Source of the DNA: Apostichopus japonicus
Lineage: Eukaryota; Echinodermata; Holothuroidea; Aspidochirotida; Stichopodidae
Direction of reading: 5' to 3'
DNA length: 64,000 bases
NCBI RefSeq assembly: GCF_037975245.1
Contig: NC_092568.1
Coordinates: forward strand, 20,243,001 to 20,307,000
The notes under the pieces are model-generated. The model was not told the DNA's origin, ran no database searches, and saw only the letters and a list, made by a program, of their open reading frames with translations. Both the position numbers and the translations under genes were made by a program. This document shows, one piece after another, positions 26,601-37,244 of this stretch; the stretch's first letter is position 1, and each line of letters starts with the position of its first letter.

Positions 26601-29600
26601 ATCATGTGAGGTAGGATACATTTAGTGATTGAGATGGAGCCCAGCAGATTAAGGTGAAGAATGAACTGGTCCGTAGAGAGTTCAGCTTCTATGGCTTCCG
26701 ACCTCTGAGACCTTCCACTGTTATTCACTAAGATATCGATCTGCAACGAAAGACACGATCAAGCCATGTAAACGCTGCAGTTTGACTTGGGCTTATGTCG
26801 ACCCAGTGTCACTAATAACAAAGCTGTGTAATGAATCTTTGCAAGGATAATCAAGTCATGTAAACGCTGCAGTTTGAATTGGGCTTATGTTGACCCAGTG
26901 TCACTAATAACAAAGCAGTGTAATCAATCTTAGCACAGCATTAGATGCCAATTGTCAAGCTATGCGATGTACGTTTATTACAATCATGTCGCAGCTCCTC
27001 ATTAGCCGGGTATTAACCACATAGTCAGTTGTGTCCCACACATTTAATGTACAACTGCAAATATTTGTACTTTTTTTTTTTTTTTTTTCATTAATCCAGA
27101 TGGCACGATTCTGGTAGAATGATATAAAACATTATGTTTTATGGCACCTTTGGCTGCCCTTTGAAAGAACTCAAATTTAGTTCCATTGAGAATGATTCCA
27201 TTAACATAATGACGTTTTCTTTTCATATTTATCAGTTGTGCAATACTTTCTGCAATTTTGACCATGTTTTAAAAAGTTTCATAGTAAAATATTGTCTGTC
27301 TTGTCAGTAAACACTGTCAAGCTTTACCACTTGCAAAAATTACAAAAGTCAACTCTCTGAGAGTATGATTGAAATAATATTTCCTCAAAACAAAAAAGCA
27401 TCCTTAACTTTGAAAAAAAAAAACTTCTACTGTTTCCAAATATGCAATATCCAATATGTTTTGAAAATAAACTTAAAATTTGATAGGTTGTAACAATTCT
27501 GGTACATTTTCACTTCACATATGTCGCATGATTATAAGATTACCCTTTTATGTCACTAACCTGGTAAAAAAAACTTATGTCATACTTTATCCATGCAACT
27601 CTCATATGCTTTCTAAGTGTTCTTAGGTTAGCTATAAAAGTAAAAAGAAAAATTGCAATTAGAATGACTAAACCAACCCAGCACTGCTAAGACGTGATTT
27701 GCAATTTACCACTTCACGAACATTAGTTAAAACAGCTCTGGATGGGCTAAACATTCAACTTTTGACAAAATCTTCTCAACTTTCAGTTTTACCGAAAAAG
27801 TCATTTAGGAGGCATAATAATCAAAACACTTCTTTACTTTCTTGAAATGTGCTAAAGCTTTGTCGACGCAGCCTTGATGGGAATCAAAATCAGTCCCGTC
27901 CATCGGCATCGTGAAGATATCCTCCGATCGGAGATGGCTTTCTTTCAGACATCTGGTTTTTACTCTCTCCAATTCGCTCTCCCGTCGGGCGGTCAGAATC
28001 AGCTTGGCGCCCTGTCGAGGAGAAAGCAAACATGGGTTTATAAATATGTCAAAGGAACAATTTTTCATTGAAAGAATTGTCAAGAGTACTGTCATTTCTC
28101 TGCAAATAACCCAAGAAAACACTCTTTAGCAACTTAAGCATAAATTTGCTTATCTGATTTGTGATCTGAAAAGCCTTGTTTATCCTTCACGAAATTTGGG
28201 AGGTTTTTGCTCATCAGATAAAGCAACTGTTTGATGGTGCCTTCTTGAGTATGTATACAAAGGTTCTTGTGAAGTGTATCTATGGATGGACAAGGAAACA
28301 TGTAATTGTGTGGTAATTTTTTTTATTAAAGTTAAATAGGGCCATAGTGGTAGAGAAAACGTTACAAATTAGAAAACAGAATGAAAAATTAAAAGAGTAG
28401 ATATCTAAAATAGTAATAAATTATATCACTGGAAAGTTGGTTTCAGTATAATGATGAAGAGCATTCATTAGTGGTAAAACCTAGAAAACCTCAAATCAAC
28501 CTACAGTATAGCAACTGGTAGGACTCAAAACAACAAAGAACATCATATGTGTCCAAGAGTCGAGAATGTACATTCCATCTTCTTTTGCATGAAAATTGTG
28601 TTTTTTATGAAGTTTGATATTGACATGGTGTTTCTATTACACCTGAGGGGAGAGACAAAACCTTATCACCCTATTCCTTATCTGGCTGAAAGCTTTTCCA
28701 GTGAATCTAAAGAGCTTACAAATAGGTACATCCACAAAAACATAACTACACTGGTTTAGTTGTAACTCTACAGACTGGAATAGTAGGCTTCATATAAAGT
28801 GATATAAGTTCTAAATATACAGTACAAGCTCATGTGCCCATAGAGACCACAGACATTTCACATATTTTATTATTAGTTATTGGAACTTGCAGTATAACAT
28901 GGAAACTGTAGGAAATGTTACAGATTTGCTTTACTGATTATAAATCACATTAATGAGCTCAGGAATATTTTGGCGCATAATATCCTCACCAGTTTTTGTT
29001 ATGCATTGTTCCATAGTGAACAAGATATATATGCATAATGTGTAGGAGTGTTTGTAGTATGTATATTGTATGACATGGCCTGGGAAGGATAAAGACACAC
29101 AATACATGATTTGTTCCCACAGATTAACTCATTGTTTGAAAAACATTTTGCAATGGAAAAAGAAACCTTCACTCAGTGTGTAATTTGATTCATAGTCATT
29201 TTGGCAATTAGGAAACTGATCATATTTAATTTCAACTTTCACTTCATTGAAATAAATTGTTGAACACGGAAGCTAGGTCTAATAAGTCTGTAATTCTAGC
29301 CCGTTGGAAACTAAAGACGTCGCAAACCTTCTTGGCCAGCACCACGGCTAACCCTTCTCCAAGGCCACCAGAGCCTCCCGTTATCCAGACCACTTTATCT
29401 TTCAGATGGTCTGCAAATGAATTGATGATGAAATGATATAAACCTTTGAAATCAGTTCTAACATGTATCCTATCAGGTTAGGTTATTATGTTGTATATAA
29501 AACACCTTATACTTTATTCACTTTTAAGAATACAAACCAATTCTGTAGTGAGTACTCTAAGTCTACCAGTTCAAGTCTGCAGTGTGAGTACTTTCAGTCC

Positions 29601-31539
29601 ACCAATTCAAGTCTGCAGTGAATACTCTCAGTCTAACAATTCCAGTCTGCAGTGAATGCTCTCAGTCTACCAATTCAAGTCTGTAGTGAGTACTCCCAGT
29701 TTACCAATTCAAGTCTGCAGTGAATACTCTCAGTCTACCAAGTCCAGTCTGCAGTGAATGCTCCCAGTTTACCAATTCCAGTCTGCAGTGTGAGTACTCT
29801 CAGTCCACCAATTCAAGTCTGCAGTGAATACTCTCAGTCCACCAATTCCAGTCTGCAGTGAATGCTCTCAGTCTACCAGTTCAAGTCTGCAATGTGAGTA
29901 CTCTCAGTCTACCAATTCAAGTCTGTAGTGAGTACTCTCAGTTTACTAATTCAAGTCTGCAGTGTGAGTACTCTCAGTCCACCAATTCAAGTCTGTAGTG
30001 AATACTCTCAGTCTACCATTTCAAGTCTGCAGTGAATACTCTCAGTCCACCAATTCCAGTCTGCAGTGAATGCTCTCAGTCTACCAGTTCAAGTCTGCAA
30101 TGTGAGTACTCTCAGTCTACCAATTCAAGTCTGTAGTGAGTACTCTCAGTTTACTAATTCAAGTCTGCAGTGTGAGTACTCTCAGTCCACCAATTCAAGT
30201 CTGTAGTGAATACTCTCAGTCTACCATTTCAAGTCTGTAGTGAGTACTCTCAGTTTACCAATTCAAGTCTGTAGTGAGTACTCTCAGTTTACTAATTCAA
30301 GTCTGCAGTGTGAGTACTCTCAGTCCACCAATTCAAGTCTGCAGTGAATACTCTCAGTCTACCATTTCAAGTCTGTAGTGAGTACTCTCAGTCCACCAAT
30401 TCAAGTCTGTAGTGAGTACTCTCAGTCCACCAATTCAAGTCTGCAGTGAATGCTCTCAGTCTACCATTTCAAGTCTGTAGTGAGTACTCTCAGTTTACCA
30501 ATTCAAGTCTGTAGTGACTATACGAGCTTCCATTCTTTTAATTCAAGTCTGCAGTACTGAAGTACTCTGTCTAGTAACACAAGTCTTTAGTGGGTACTTC
30601 CAGACTAGCACTTCAAGTAATAGTGTTTTATCTCATTTCCTTGCACAACAGACGATTGCCCGCCAATGTAATTTTCCTTTTCCTTTTGTTTCTTTGGTTA
30701 TTGTAAGTTAGATCTAATTTCAGTCTCTAAGAAAAATTAGAGTACCACCCGGGAGCAATGCACATTTGACCCCATACCTTTCATCGTCAAATGTACTAAC
30801 ATTGTTCTACATGGGCCCCATATTAACTATTAATGCTTATGTATTAGAATTTTACTACATATTATGCATCTTCACACCCAAACTGACGCAACCAGTTGGT
30901 AATTTTAAGTCCAATTACTCAATGCAAATAACAAACTCACACCCCAAATGTTTATACAAATTAATCTAGACTGAAAAGATGTTAGTAACTGCTATCAAAG
31001 CGAGATGTTACTGTAGGCCTAGACTAAACTGTAGATCCATAAATTTGTTTTTGAAAAGAACATCCGTCGTTGTTACAGTAAATACCACAATTACGATATT
31101 ACTGGATAATTTACAAATATTTCATAGTGCTTTGCTGCTGTATGAAACAGATACAGTCGAGACTTGAGAATAAAAAAATTTAAAGGAAGAAGAAAGAAAG
31201 AAAGAAAGAAAAGAACACCATAAAAGCCAAATTTAGTTGTATTTTGGCAAAAAATGGATCATTGTCTACAGAGACCTTCAAGACATAATAAAAATATATT
31301 TACAAGAGATTTTCAAATGGAAATTATGAGCCTATTAGGTTTATTTTTATAACGGTACCTCCTTTGCTGCCGAACCTCTCGTAGTACATAAGCATGACAT
31401 CCCCATCGGACAAAAAGATCAGGAAGGCATAACAGATCAGTACCAGCAGGTAAATTAAGGAGATCAGATGCAGAAAGGGGAATAAAACGAGACAAACTAA
31501 ACCCAGCACCCCTAGGGCAGGAATTTTGTACATCTCCAT
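20445..31539 (-). CDS. DHRS7: DHRS7-like short-chain dehydrogenase/reductase, eight coding exons
   Basis: Minus-strand exons 31359-31539, 29328-29410, 27838-28011, 26501-26740, 24326-24445, 23153-23334, 21985-22039 and 20445-20615 join in frame at GT/AG borders (junction phases 1,0,0,0,0,2,0) to give 401 residues. Residues 5-43 are a hydrophobic membrane anchor followed by SDGDV, as in DHRS7. The Rossmann nucleotide motif TGGSGGLG is at 71-78, NNSG at 152-155, catalytic Ser205, Tyr218 and Lys222 (YSASK), and the CPGPV turn is near 247-251. DHRS7 is an NADP(H)-dependent, ER-membrane retinoid/steroid-type reductase; the substrate here is unknown. The match to vertebrate DHRS7 runs through RLGYLRVEAYRKAQD in exon 7. 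The last exon adds 56 residues, making this protein about 60 longer than the roughly 340-residue vertebrate form. Confidence 0.9.
21011..21095 (-). mobile_element. tRNA-derived SINE head, minus strand, in DHRS7 intron 7
   Basis: On the minus strand it reads ATAGCTCAGCTGTTAGAGTG (A box), then after tRNA-like spacing AGTTCAAATCTC (B box). It is distinct from families A and B. The extent of the body is not resolved. Confidence 0.55.
21180..21345. repeat. C-rich repeat, possible hAT-like MITE remnant
   Basis: Contains ACACCCCTCCCCT, a long C run at 21288-21297 and GGTTCGGCCCCCTGTCCACTG. This composition recurs in the MITE-like elements of the window, but no clear ends were found. Confidence 0.3.
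21825..21945. repeat. dispersed repeat with AAGTGCCTTGCTCAA
   Basis: Contains AAGTGCCTTGCTCAATCC followed by CACTGCCTTAACCTCTTGACC, an arrangement I recognise as typical of dispersed tRNA-related repeats in marine animal genomes. It lies immediately downstream of DHRS7 exon 7. Confidence 0.4.
21985..22039 (-). CDS. DHRS7: DHRS7-like exon 7 (55-nt microexon-sized)
   Basis: Completes a Met codon split after exon 6, then encodes LSARLGYLRVEAYRKAQD. This fits the KMGKKRIENFK segment of vertebrate DHRS7. It is flanked by TTTTGCAG and GTAAGTAC, and the phase fits exactly. Confidence 0.82.
23153..23334 (-). CDS. DHRS7: DHRS7-like exon 6
   Basis: 182 nt encoding DPCKNYDGLG onwards to ISQYAPTTFR plus two bases. 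RCVDLTFVAIANQLSEVWI aligns well with the C-terminal part of vertebrate DHRS7. A TAA arises if the donor AGAAT|GTAAGA is read through. Confidence 0.9.
24326..24445 (-). CDS. DHRS7: DHRS7-like exon 5 (CPGPV turn)
   Basis: Exactly 40 codons, GYFDTLRTEV to KDFHQ, with NVCPGPVATRIIENAV matching the family. The acceptor CTTCTCAG is strong and the donor CAG|GTTGGG is weaker. Confidence 0.93.
24523..24859. mobile_element. possible hAT-like MITE in DHRS7 intron 4
   Basis: The left end CAGGTGCAGATCCATGG and the right end, read inward as CAGGGGCAGATACAGGA, form an imperfect inverted repeat. The interior has C-rich and then G-rich, GGTGTGGGAGTGGG-like blocks. No exact flanking duplication was found. Confidence 0.5.
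26501..26740 (-). CDS. DHRS7: DHRS7-like exon 4 (catalytic core)
   Basis: Exactly 80 codons, from IDILVNNSG to SASKFGMN. It includes KCILPHMIENKQGHIVNISS and the YSASK motif, so all catalytic residues sit in one exon. The acceptor is TTGCAG and the donor AAT|GTAAGT. Confidence 0.95.
26758..26935. repeat. 92-bp tandem duplication beside DHRS7 exon 4
   Basis: Two copies, starting at 26758 and 26850, share ATGTAAACGCTGCAGTTTGA and GACCCAGTGTCACTAATAAC with few differences. The first copy begins only 17 bp upstream (minus-strand sense) of the exon 4 acceptor. Confidence 0.9.
27838..28011 (-). CDS. DHRS7: DHRS7-like exon 3
   Basis: Exactly 58 codons, from GAKLILTARR to HFKK. It holds the ARR segment that favours NADP and the DIFTMPMD strand seen in the family. 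The acceptor is CGACAG and the donor AAA|GTAAAG. Confidence 0.93.
29328..29410 (-). CDS. DHRS7: DHRS7-like exon 2 (nucleotide-binding motif)
   Basis: Completes Asp61 and encodes HLKDKVVWITGGSGGLG and onwards to AKK. Acceptor TTTGCAG, donor AAGAAG|GTTTGC, phase 0. Confidence 0.93.
29541..30615. repeat. 34/36-bp minisatellite in DHRS7 intron 1
   Basis: A long array of a unit around CAAGTCTGCAGTGAATACTC. Units come as 34-bp forms (CAGTGAATACT or TAGTGAGTACT) and 36-bp forms (CAGTGTGAGTACT). The span implies roughly 27-28 copies, with higher-order repetition of several-unit blocks. Copies degrade at both edges. Confidence 0.93.
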
Positions 31540-31589
31540 CCTCTTGCGTGATTGAGAGGCTGAACGTTCTAGATGTCACCTCAAGGACC
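31359..31589 (-). CDS. DHRS7: DHRS7-like exon with start codon (5' UTR plus membrane anchor)
   Basis: Coding part 31359-31539. The ATG at 31539 is the first in frame after an upstream in-frame TGA within the exon, and its context (AGG before ATGG) is favourable. A strong acceptor with a long pyrimidine tract ends at 31590, so at least one 5' noncoding exon must lie further right. The donor is GGAG|GTACCG, phase 1. Confidence 0.85.
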
Positions 31590-33750
31590 CTTGTAACAAA
31601 AGAAGAAGAAAAAGAAAAGGATGGTATTGAGATATAAAGAGTGTCTGAGTTTTTTGTTAAAATGAATCACAGGACAAACCTTTTTGGAAGTTATTGATAT
31701 TGGTAATTTACTGACATACAAACATCATCATTACCTGCACTGACATGTACAAACATCATCACAACCAGTGTTATTTTCAAAATTATACCTTACAAAAGTG
31801 TAATTATTCGAAACAGCATCAAATGATAAATCGTCGATTCGCATTGTGATTGTACTGTGGAACAAAATTACGTGAAAATTCTGAAAGAAATTTCTGTTGC
31901 CTTTGAAAGAATATTTTAATGATGAGAGAAATACTTACTTAATTATAACAACAAACTAATTGTGTTATGAAAACTAGGAACCTGACATACCCTAGGTTTG
32001 AGATCGGGGGAGGGGACAGTCTCTGAGTTCTATGTATGTTTGGTGGTGACATTGCGGTATCACAACACCCATGTGAAAATCACAGCTTAACAAACATTAT
32101 TGCAGCAAGGGGAAAAGAGTGGGGGGGGGGGAGAATTATAGAAAACCTTCCAGTGCTTATTTCTCAAACTAAGATGAAATCAAACAGTATTAGAAAACCT
32201 TCTGCAATTTTTTTTTTCAAAATTGGTGTGTTAAATCAATGATTCCACTCAAGCCTAAAAAATTAAATCATATTATCGAATTAAACTTGTTTTCAGTATT
32301 GGATATGAAAATTTGGTAATATCAAATTCTAGAACTGCACAGTTTTCTACACAGACAAGCAACAAAAACCGATTCCACAGAACTACAGTTGAAACTGCTA
32401 TAAAATGAGACAACAAAATTCCTAAGTAAGGGTCACTGGATAAAATCTCTCTGACAATAAATATCTAAATTGTTCTTCCACAAAAGTACGTTTTGATCCA
32501 GTGAATTTGAACAATTCCCAGATACTAAGCCTGCTTAAAACTACCTCTGTGACGATTCAATTTATCAAGTAGCCTACGGCCCCATATACTGAATAATCTT
32601 TACAGTACAGTAAAGTAGTTTATATACCATCTAAGTATAACATGTATTTTGAGATGAATTTGTCACAATCTTATCTATCACTCCAGCCTCAAAATTCAGG
32701 CTGTCTACTGGCTTGATGCTAGTGAATATATGCCAAATGCCAGACAAACAAGTTATGTTTTTGCCAGGAGACATTATATATGAACATAAACACATGATAA
32801 ATTGCCTAGTAATTGTTTACCACCCCCCACACTCCCCCCCACCCTAAAATGACATGATTTAAATGCCAAAGGGAACTTGATTGTATAGTTAGCAGATTGC
32901 TTTTCAGCAATCTTTTGTTAGCAAGTGGTTAGTATGGTGACATACATGATTCTAGGCCTGTAATATTAACTGTAGTTCTCCGTTAATGCAAGCAAAATGG
33001 TCAAGCATCTGTCGAAACAATTAGCAAATTGATACTCAGATATTAATATCCATCAATAACATTTTATCCATAACATTTTATAGATTTGCAGAATGATGAA
33101 ACAATTAACCAACATTAACACTCAATGTGTGGGACACAAAATCCTGATATTGGATTAAATGGTGTAGTCTGTATCACATTTTGTAGAAGCCAGATGATAA
33201 GTGTTTTATTATGGTCACACTGGCTATCTCTTACAGTTGCTATGTACAGTAGATGGTAACAGTTTACTAGTTATGTAATATACTCAATTATGTAAGCGTG
33301 TACATTTATTTGGTTGGTAATTGTCAGTGCAACAAAAAGCAACAAAGAGTCAAAATCTTTAATCTATTTGAATTTATTGTTGAATTGATACAAATTTTTT
33401 TATAAGATATATATATTGCCATATAAAGTATGGATAGCATAAACGGTGAATAATCCTTGATGTCCGCCATGCAGGGATTACAATTAAGGCCAACACCAGC
33501 ATGAAAGGTGAGCCCTTTGTCAACAGTATGATATTTATCATATAGTTCAAACTTGAATTTTACCCAAATAAAAGAATTCTGTAGAATTCTACACATTTTT
33601 CAACTATACACACCTGTATATATCTGTGCTTATACTTTGTCTGTGAATCTGTGCGTATTCCAAGAGCTAGTTTAATTTCCACAGCTATCGCTAGGATATC
33701 TGATTCTGTGAACTTAAGGGATAGAAATGAACGAAAAGATACAGGTACTG
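31590..33750. other. no coding exon recognised
   Basis: AT-rich sequence to the right of the DHRS7 start exon, probably intron 1 of the 5' UTR if a noncoding first exon lies further right. A GAAA-rich run at about 31184-31215 lies within the preceding intron. Confidence 0.35.
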
Positions 33751-33754
33751 GTAC

Positions 33755-33782
33755 CAGGGAGTTGTTCCATAACAACTCCCTG
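33755..33782. repeat. perfect 12-bp hairpin
   Basis: CAGGGAGTTGTT, a CCAT loop, then its exact complement. A third copy, GCAGGGAGTTGTCCATAA, occurs at about 34001-34018. Confidence 0.85.
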
Positions 33783-34483
33783 CTGGTACTACTTACAAAA
33801 ACTTTAGATACAAGTGTTTGTCAGAATCCTCTTATTACTTAACCAGAGAAGTCCAATTACATAGCCAAAACAGTTTCAAGGTAGTCAGTATTGGCCCCAA
33901 ATTAGCTAGAAGTTTTCAAAAAGTACTTTCCTGGAGGTCTTTACCCTCCAATTTGTTCTCAGACACTTTTAATGGACACACACAATGACTGAATGTCCAA
34001 GCAGGGAGTTGTCCATAATCTCTGGTCCAAGTGAGGATGATTTAATGGAAGGTTGTAACAAAAACAGTTAAAGAATTTTTGACCAAAGGTGACCATGTAT
34101 TTAATTTTATCTAGCATATTTGGGCCAATACAGCATACCTTTGAGAAAATTCACCAAAGATAAGAGCCCGAAAAGGACACAAAAACAAAATAACAACTGG
34201 ATAATTTACTCTTTAAGGACCTCATATATTCCCCTTACATTCTAAGCCAGTAACTCACTCATGCAAGATCTTTCACTACATGGAGAGGGTTTCAAAATGA
34301 ATTTCTAGAAATCGCTACGACTCGCCTACCTGAGAAATGAGCTCACTTGTTGCACAGGACTCTCACATCAAAACAGCTTACTGCTACAGTTGTATAATTG
34401 TGTATGAAGAATCCCCAGCACACTTACCACTGCAAATGTTTGCAGTACTCTATGAATAGTCTAACACAAAAAGCAAAACGTAC

Positions 34484-34700
34484 CTCCCAATAAACTCGCA
34501 AATCCAAGCCTTTGACAAAAGTAAACTCTTCAAGGTTAGAGGGTTGGCCGATGTGAATAGAACTAAATGAATACACCTCAGCTCAGGCTCGAAGGAGCGT
34601 ACACACTATGGCTTTGTAGGATAATCACGAACAAACACAACTTTCAATGCCATGTGGTTGCCTGTGAAGCAAGACATAAACTCCAGCCAGAACAGTACCA
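34484..34700 (-). other. candidate 5' noncoding exon of DHRS7 (minus)
   Basis: On the minus strand a good donor GGGAG|GTACGT ends a non-open segment at 34484, in the right direction to feed the strong acceptor at 31590. No start site or upstream border can be fixed by eye; the right coordinate is arbitrary. Confidence 0.25.
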
Positions 34701-36980
34701 GACCATTTCCGCCATGTAGCAACAATTCAATTTCGCATACTGTAATTATGTGCACGAATAAAGTTTCAGATTTTCCTTAAAACACACAAGTGCACCGTAG
34801 GCAGTGTTGTTTCCTAGTAAATGGAAAACGTCACATATAATACTGAGAATTCAGGCACAATTGTCATTGAAAGCAGGATGTAGAACAATATCATTGTATT
34901 CTTTCACTGTTAACCAACCATAGGAAGTAATCCAATCCTATCATTTGGAATTCACTGTCATTTTCCAGGTCAATGTGTATGTGGCAGTTAGACTGATAGT
35001 ATACACGTTACATATAAAATAACAATTAAGGTTTAAATTGTGCGTTCTCAGGTTTATATTATATATAACACATATGGTAATACTTGGATGTACCTGCAAC
35101 CTGTGGAGCCTATTGCATTGAAATCCAAGCTTCCTTTCATTTTATAGGTCCTACTGTATGCATAGTGTCCCATACATAGGCTGTAATGTAGGTCATCCTA
35201 GTACTCATCTCAATGTACAGTACGTCGTGAAACTTAAAACCTCCAATAAATATATGTACAGTATATTCATGACATTTTGTCAGATGAAATTAATTTTAAC
35301 GTCAATGAAATTTCGTGGGACAGAAATTGCCCTCTAATCTCGATTATGCATGGAATTATATAGCAATATGGTACAGATTGTAAACCATAATCCATAGTCT
35401 TGTAATGGTCACTAATGTTCCACGAGACAGTCTACTGGTGTGGACCTCCTCAAACTCCCCGAACATGCAAACCTTGTTTAATACGACTGTCACGTAGATG
35501 AGATCATAGAATATCAGTGATGTCAGCTATCAATATATAGAGCAACATGCATGGTTGCACTTGACTTCCTCAGAAAGTGCAGGATTTTATCTCTCTCTCT
35601 CTCTTTTGTTGTTGATCAAATGAAGGTTCGTTCGTAATGATAAACAATAATAAACAAAATTACATTTATTATTGCTGTTTTGACATTTGTCTGTGTTAGA
35701 TAACTACCTCAAACTTGGATCATTTAAACTGCAAGGTTTAAGCCAGTGATTTTGAACCCGATTTATAACGTAAAAATCTTCATCTGGGCATTGGATATAG
35801 ATACTGCAGTATACAATTACATACGCTTTGCGAGCTCTAGCCTACCAAAGTATTCAAACCTTTTTTTACAGTTTAAAGAACAAGCCGAACAACTTACAGG
35901 GCTTTCATTTTGCACTATGTATAATAATGATCATAATTTCATCCAGTTTTGCATGTTAATTAACTACTATGAATATTCATGAATTCATGCGCATTTATAT
36001 GATATTCATGACAGGTCCGCTTCTCTCTGACAACTTAAGCTTAAAACAACAGTATCCATGAGTATATAATACACAAAGTATTAATTTGCTTTACAAAGTT
36101 CAATTTTGGGGGGGGGGGGTTTCCATAATAAGCATCTAGTTCAGTTCCATGATGGTTTTTGATTTATAATTATCTTAACGGCACTTTACGGCACTGAATG
36201 TGTACACATGTATCTGTACATTGAGATTTTTGCAATTCCATGGTTTCATCGAATGGTTTGACCATGCAAAATATTACTATCAGATACTGTACGCAGGAGA
36301 AATGACTCCCAGAATATACAGCTACTATATATGTTTAAATGTGAATGCAGCTGCAGCAAGCATAGACAGTTCCTGGACCTTCAATATACCAGATAATGAG
36401 CTATTCATAGCTTTGATGACGACATCTTAACAGAAAGCAGCTGCTTAATACTGAGGTCCCGATCATTCAGTCACTTAACTGATCATGCAGGCTTACAGAA
36501 GTTATAATTTCCTGTCTGGAAGTAGGTCTTAAAGTTACACTTTAAATGTGGTCGGTTGCCATATTTGCTTGGTAATTCTGACCGAGTCGTTTTGGTTTAA
36601 CCACGCGATTGTGGACCCTCGTTTCCAATCGAAGCAATAAACTTACAGTTTGTGTAGGTCTTGAGCTCTGTTACTAGTACCATTACTGGAAAACTGCAAT
36701 ATGATTTCCGTGTGCATATAATTCTGTTACTGTACAACTAGTGAATTATGCATACACACAGTACTTATTCATACAATATCTGTATTTCACAGATTATTGC
36801 ATGCGTTGCGCTGTGTCGTTCATATTATTGATTTGCTGGTAGTGCAGTTTCTATATATTTATTAATACATGATTGATTTCCTTCCTATTTTACTTCAAAG
36901 TGCCTTGTCATTTCTACACTTGAGGTCTACATAGTTTATATACTATTAAACGTGGCAATGATAAACTATATGACACACTT
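34701..36980. other. no recognisable gene
   Basis: AT-rich. It contains a short (TC)n run at 35591-35605 and a poly-G run at 36109-36119. No exon is supported. Confidence 0.35.
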
Positions 36981-37244
36981 AAAAATTCAACGTATCTTTG
37001 TTAGTCATGGATATTCCTAGCAAGGTACCGTAATATTCATATTAATTAAATTAATGGTCATTATTCAGTTCACCCCTGGCTATTAAAAAGCATCATGATA
37101 CCTATAGCATCTAAAAATTCAACATTTCTTTGTTAGTCATGGATATCCCTAGCAAGGTACAGTAATATTCATATTAATTAAATTAATGGTCGTTATTCAG
37201 TCCACCCCTGGCTATAGTAAAGCATAATGATACCTATAGCATCT
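36981..37244. repeat. 132-bp tandem duplication
   Basis: Two copies, starting at 36981 and 37113, share AAAAATTCAAC, TTTGTTAGTCATGGATAT, TATTAATTAAATTAATGGTC and CCCCTGGCTAT with few changes. Confidence 0.92.

Noticed and set aside
26474-26746. A stand-alone 90-residue short-chain dehydrogenase fragment or pseudogene
   Set aside because: The neighbouring segments join with it in exact phase at GT/AG borders to a full-length protein without stops, so it is an exon.
29541-30615. CRISPR array
   Set aside because: Units are directly adjacent without unique spacers, in an intron of a eukaryotic gene, so it is a minisatellite.
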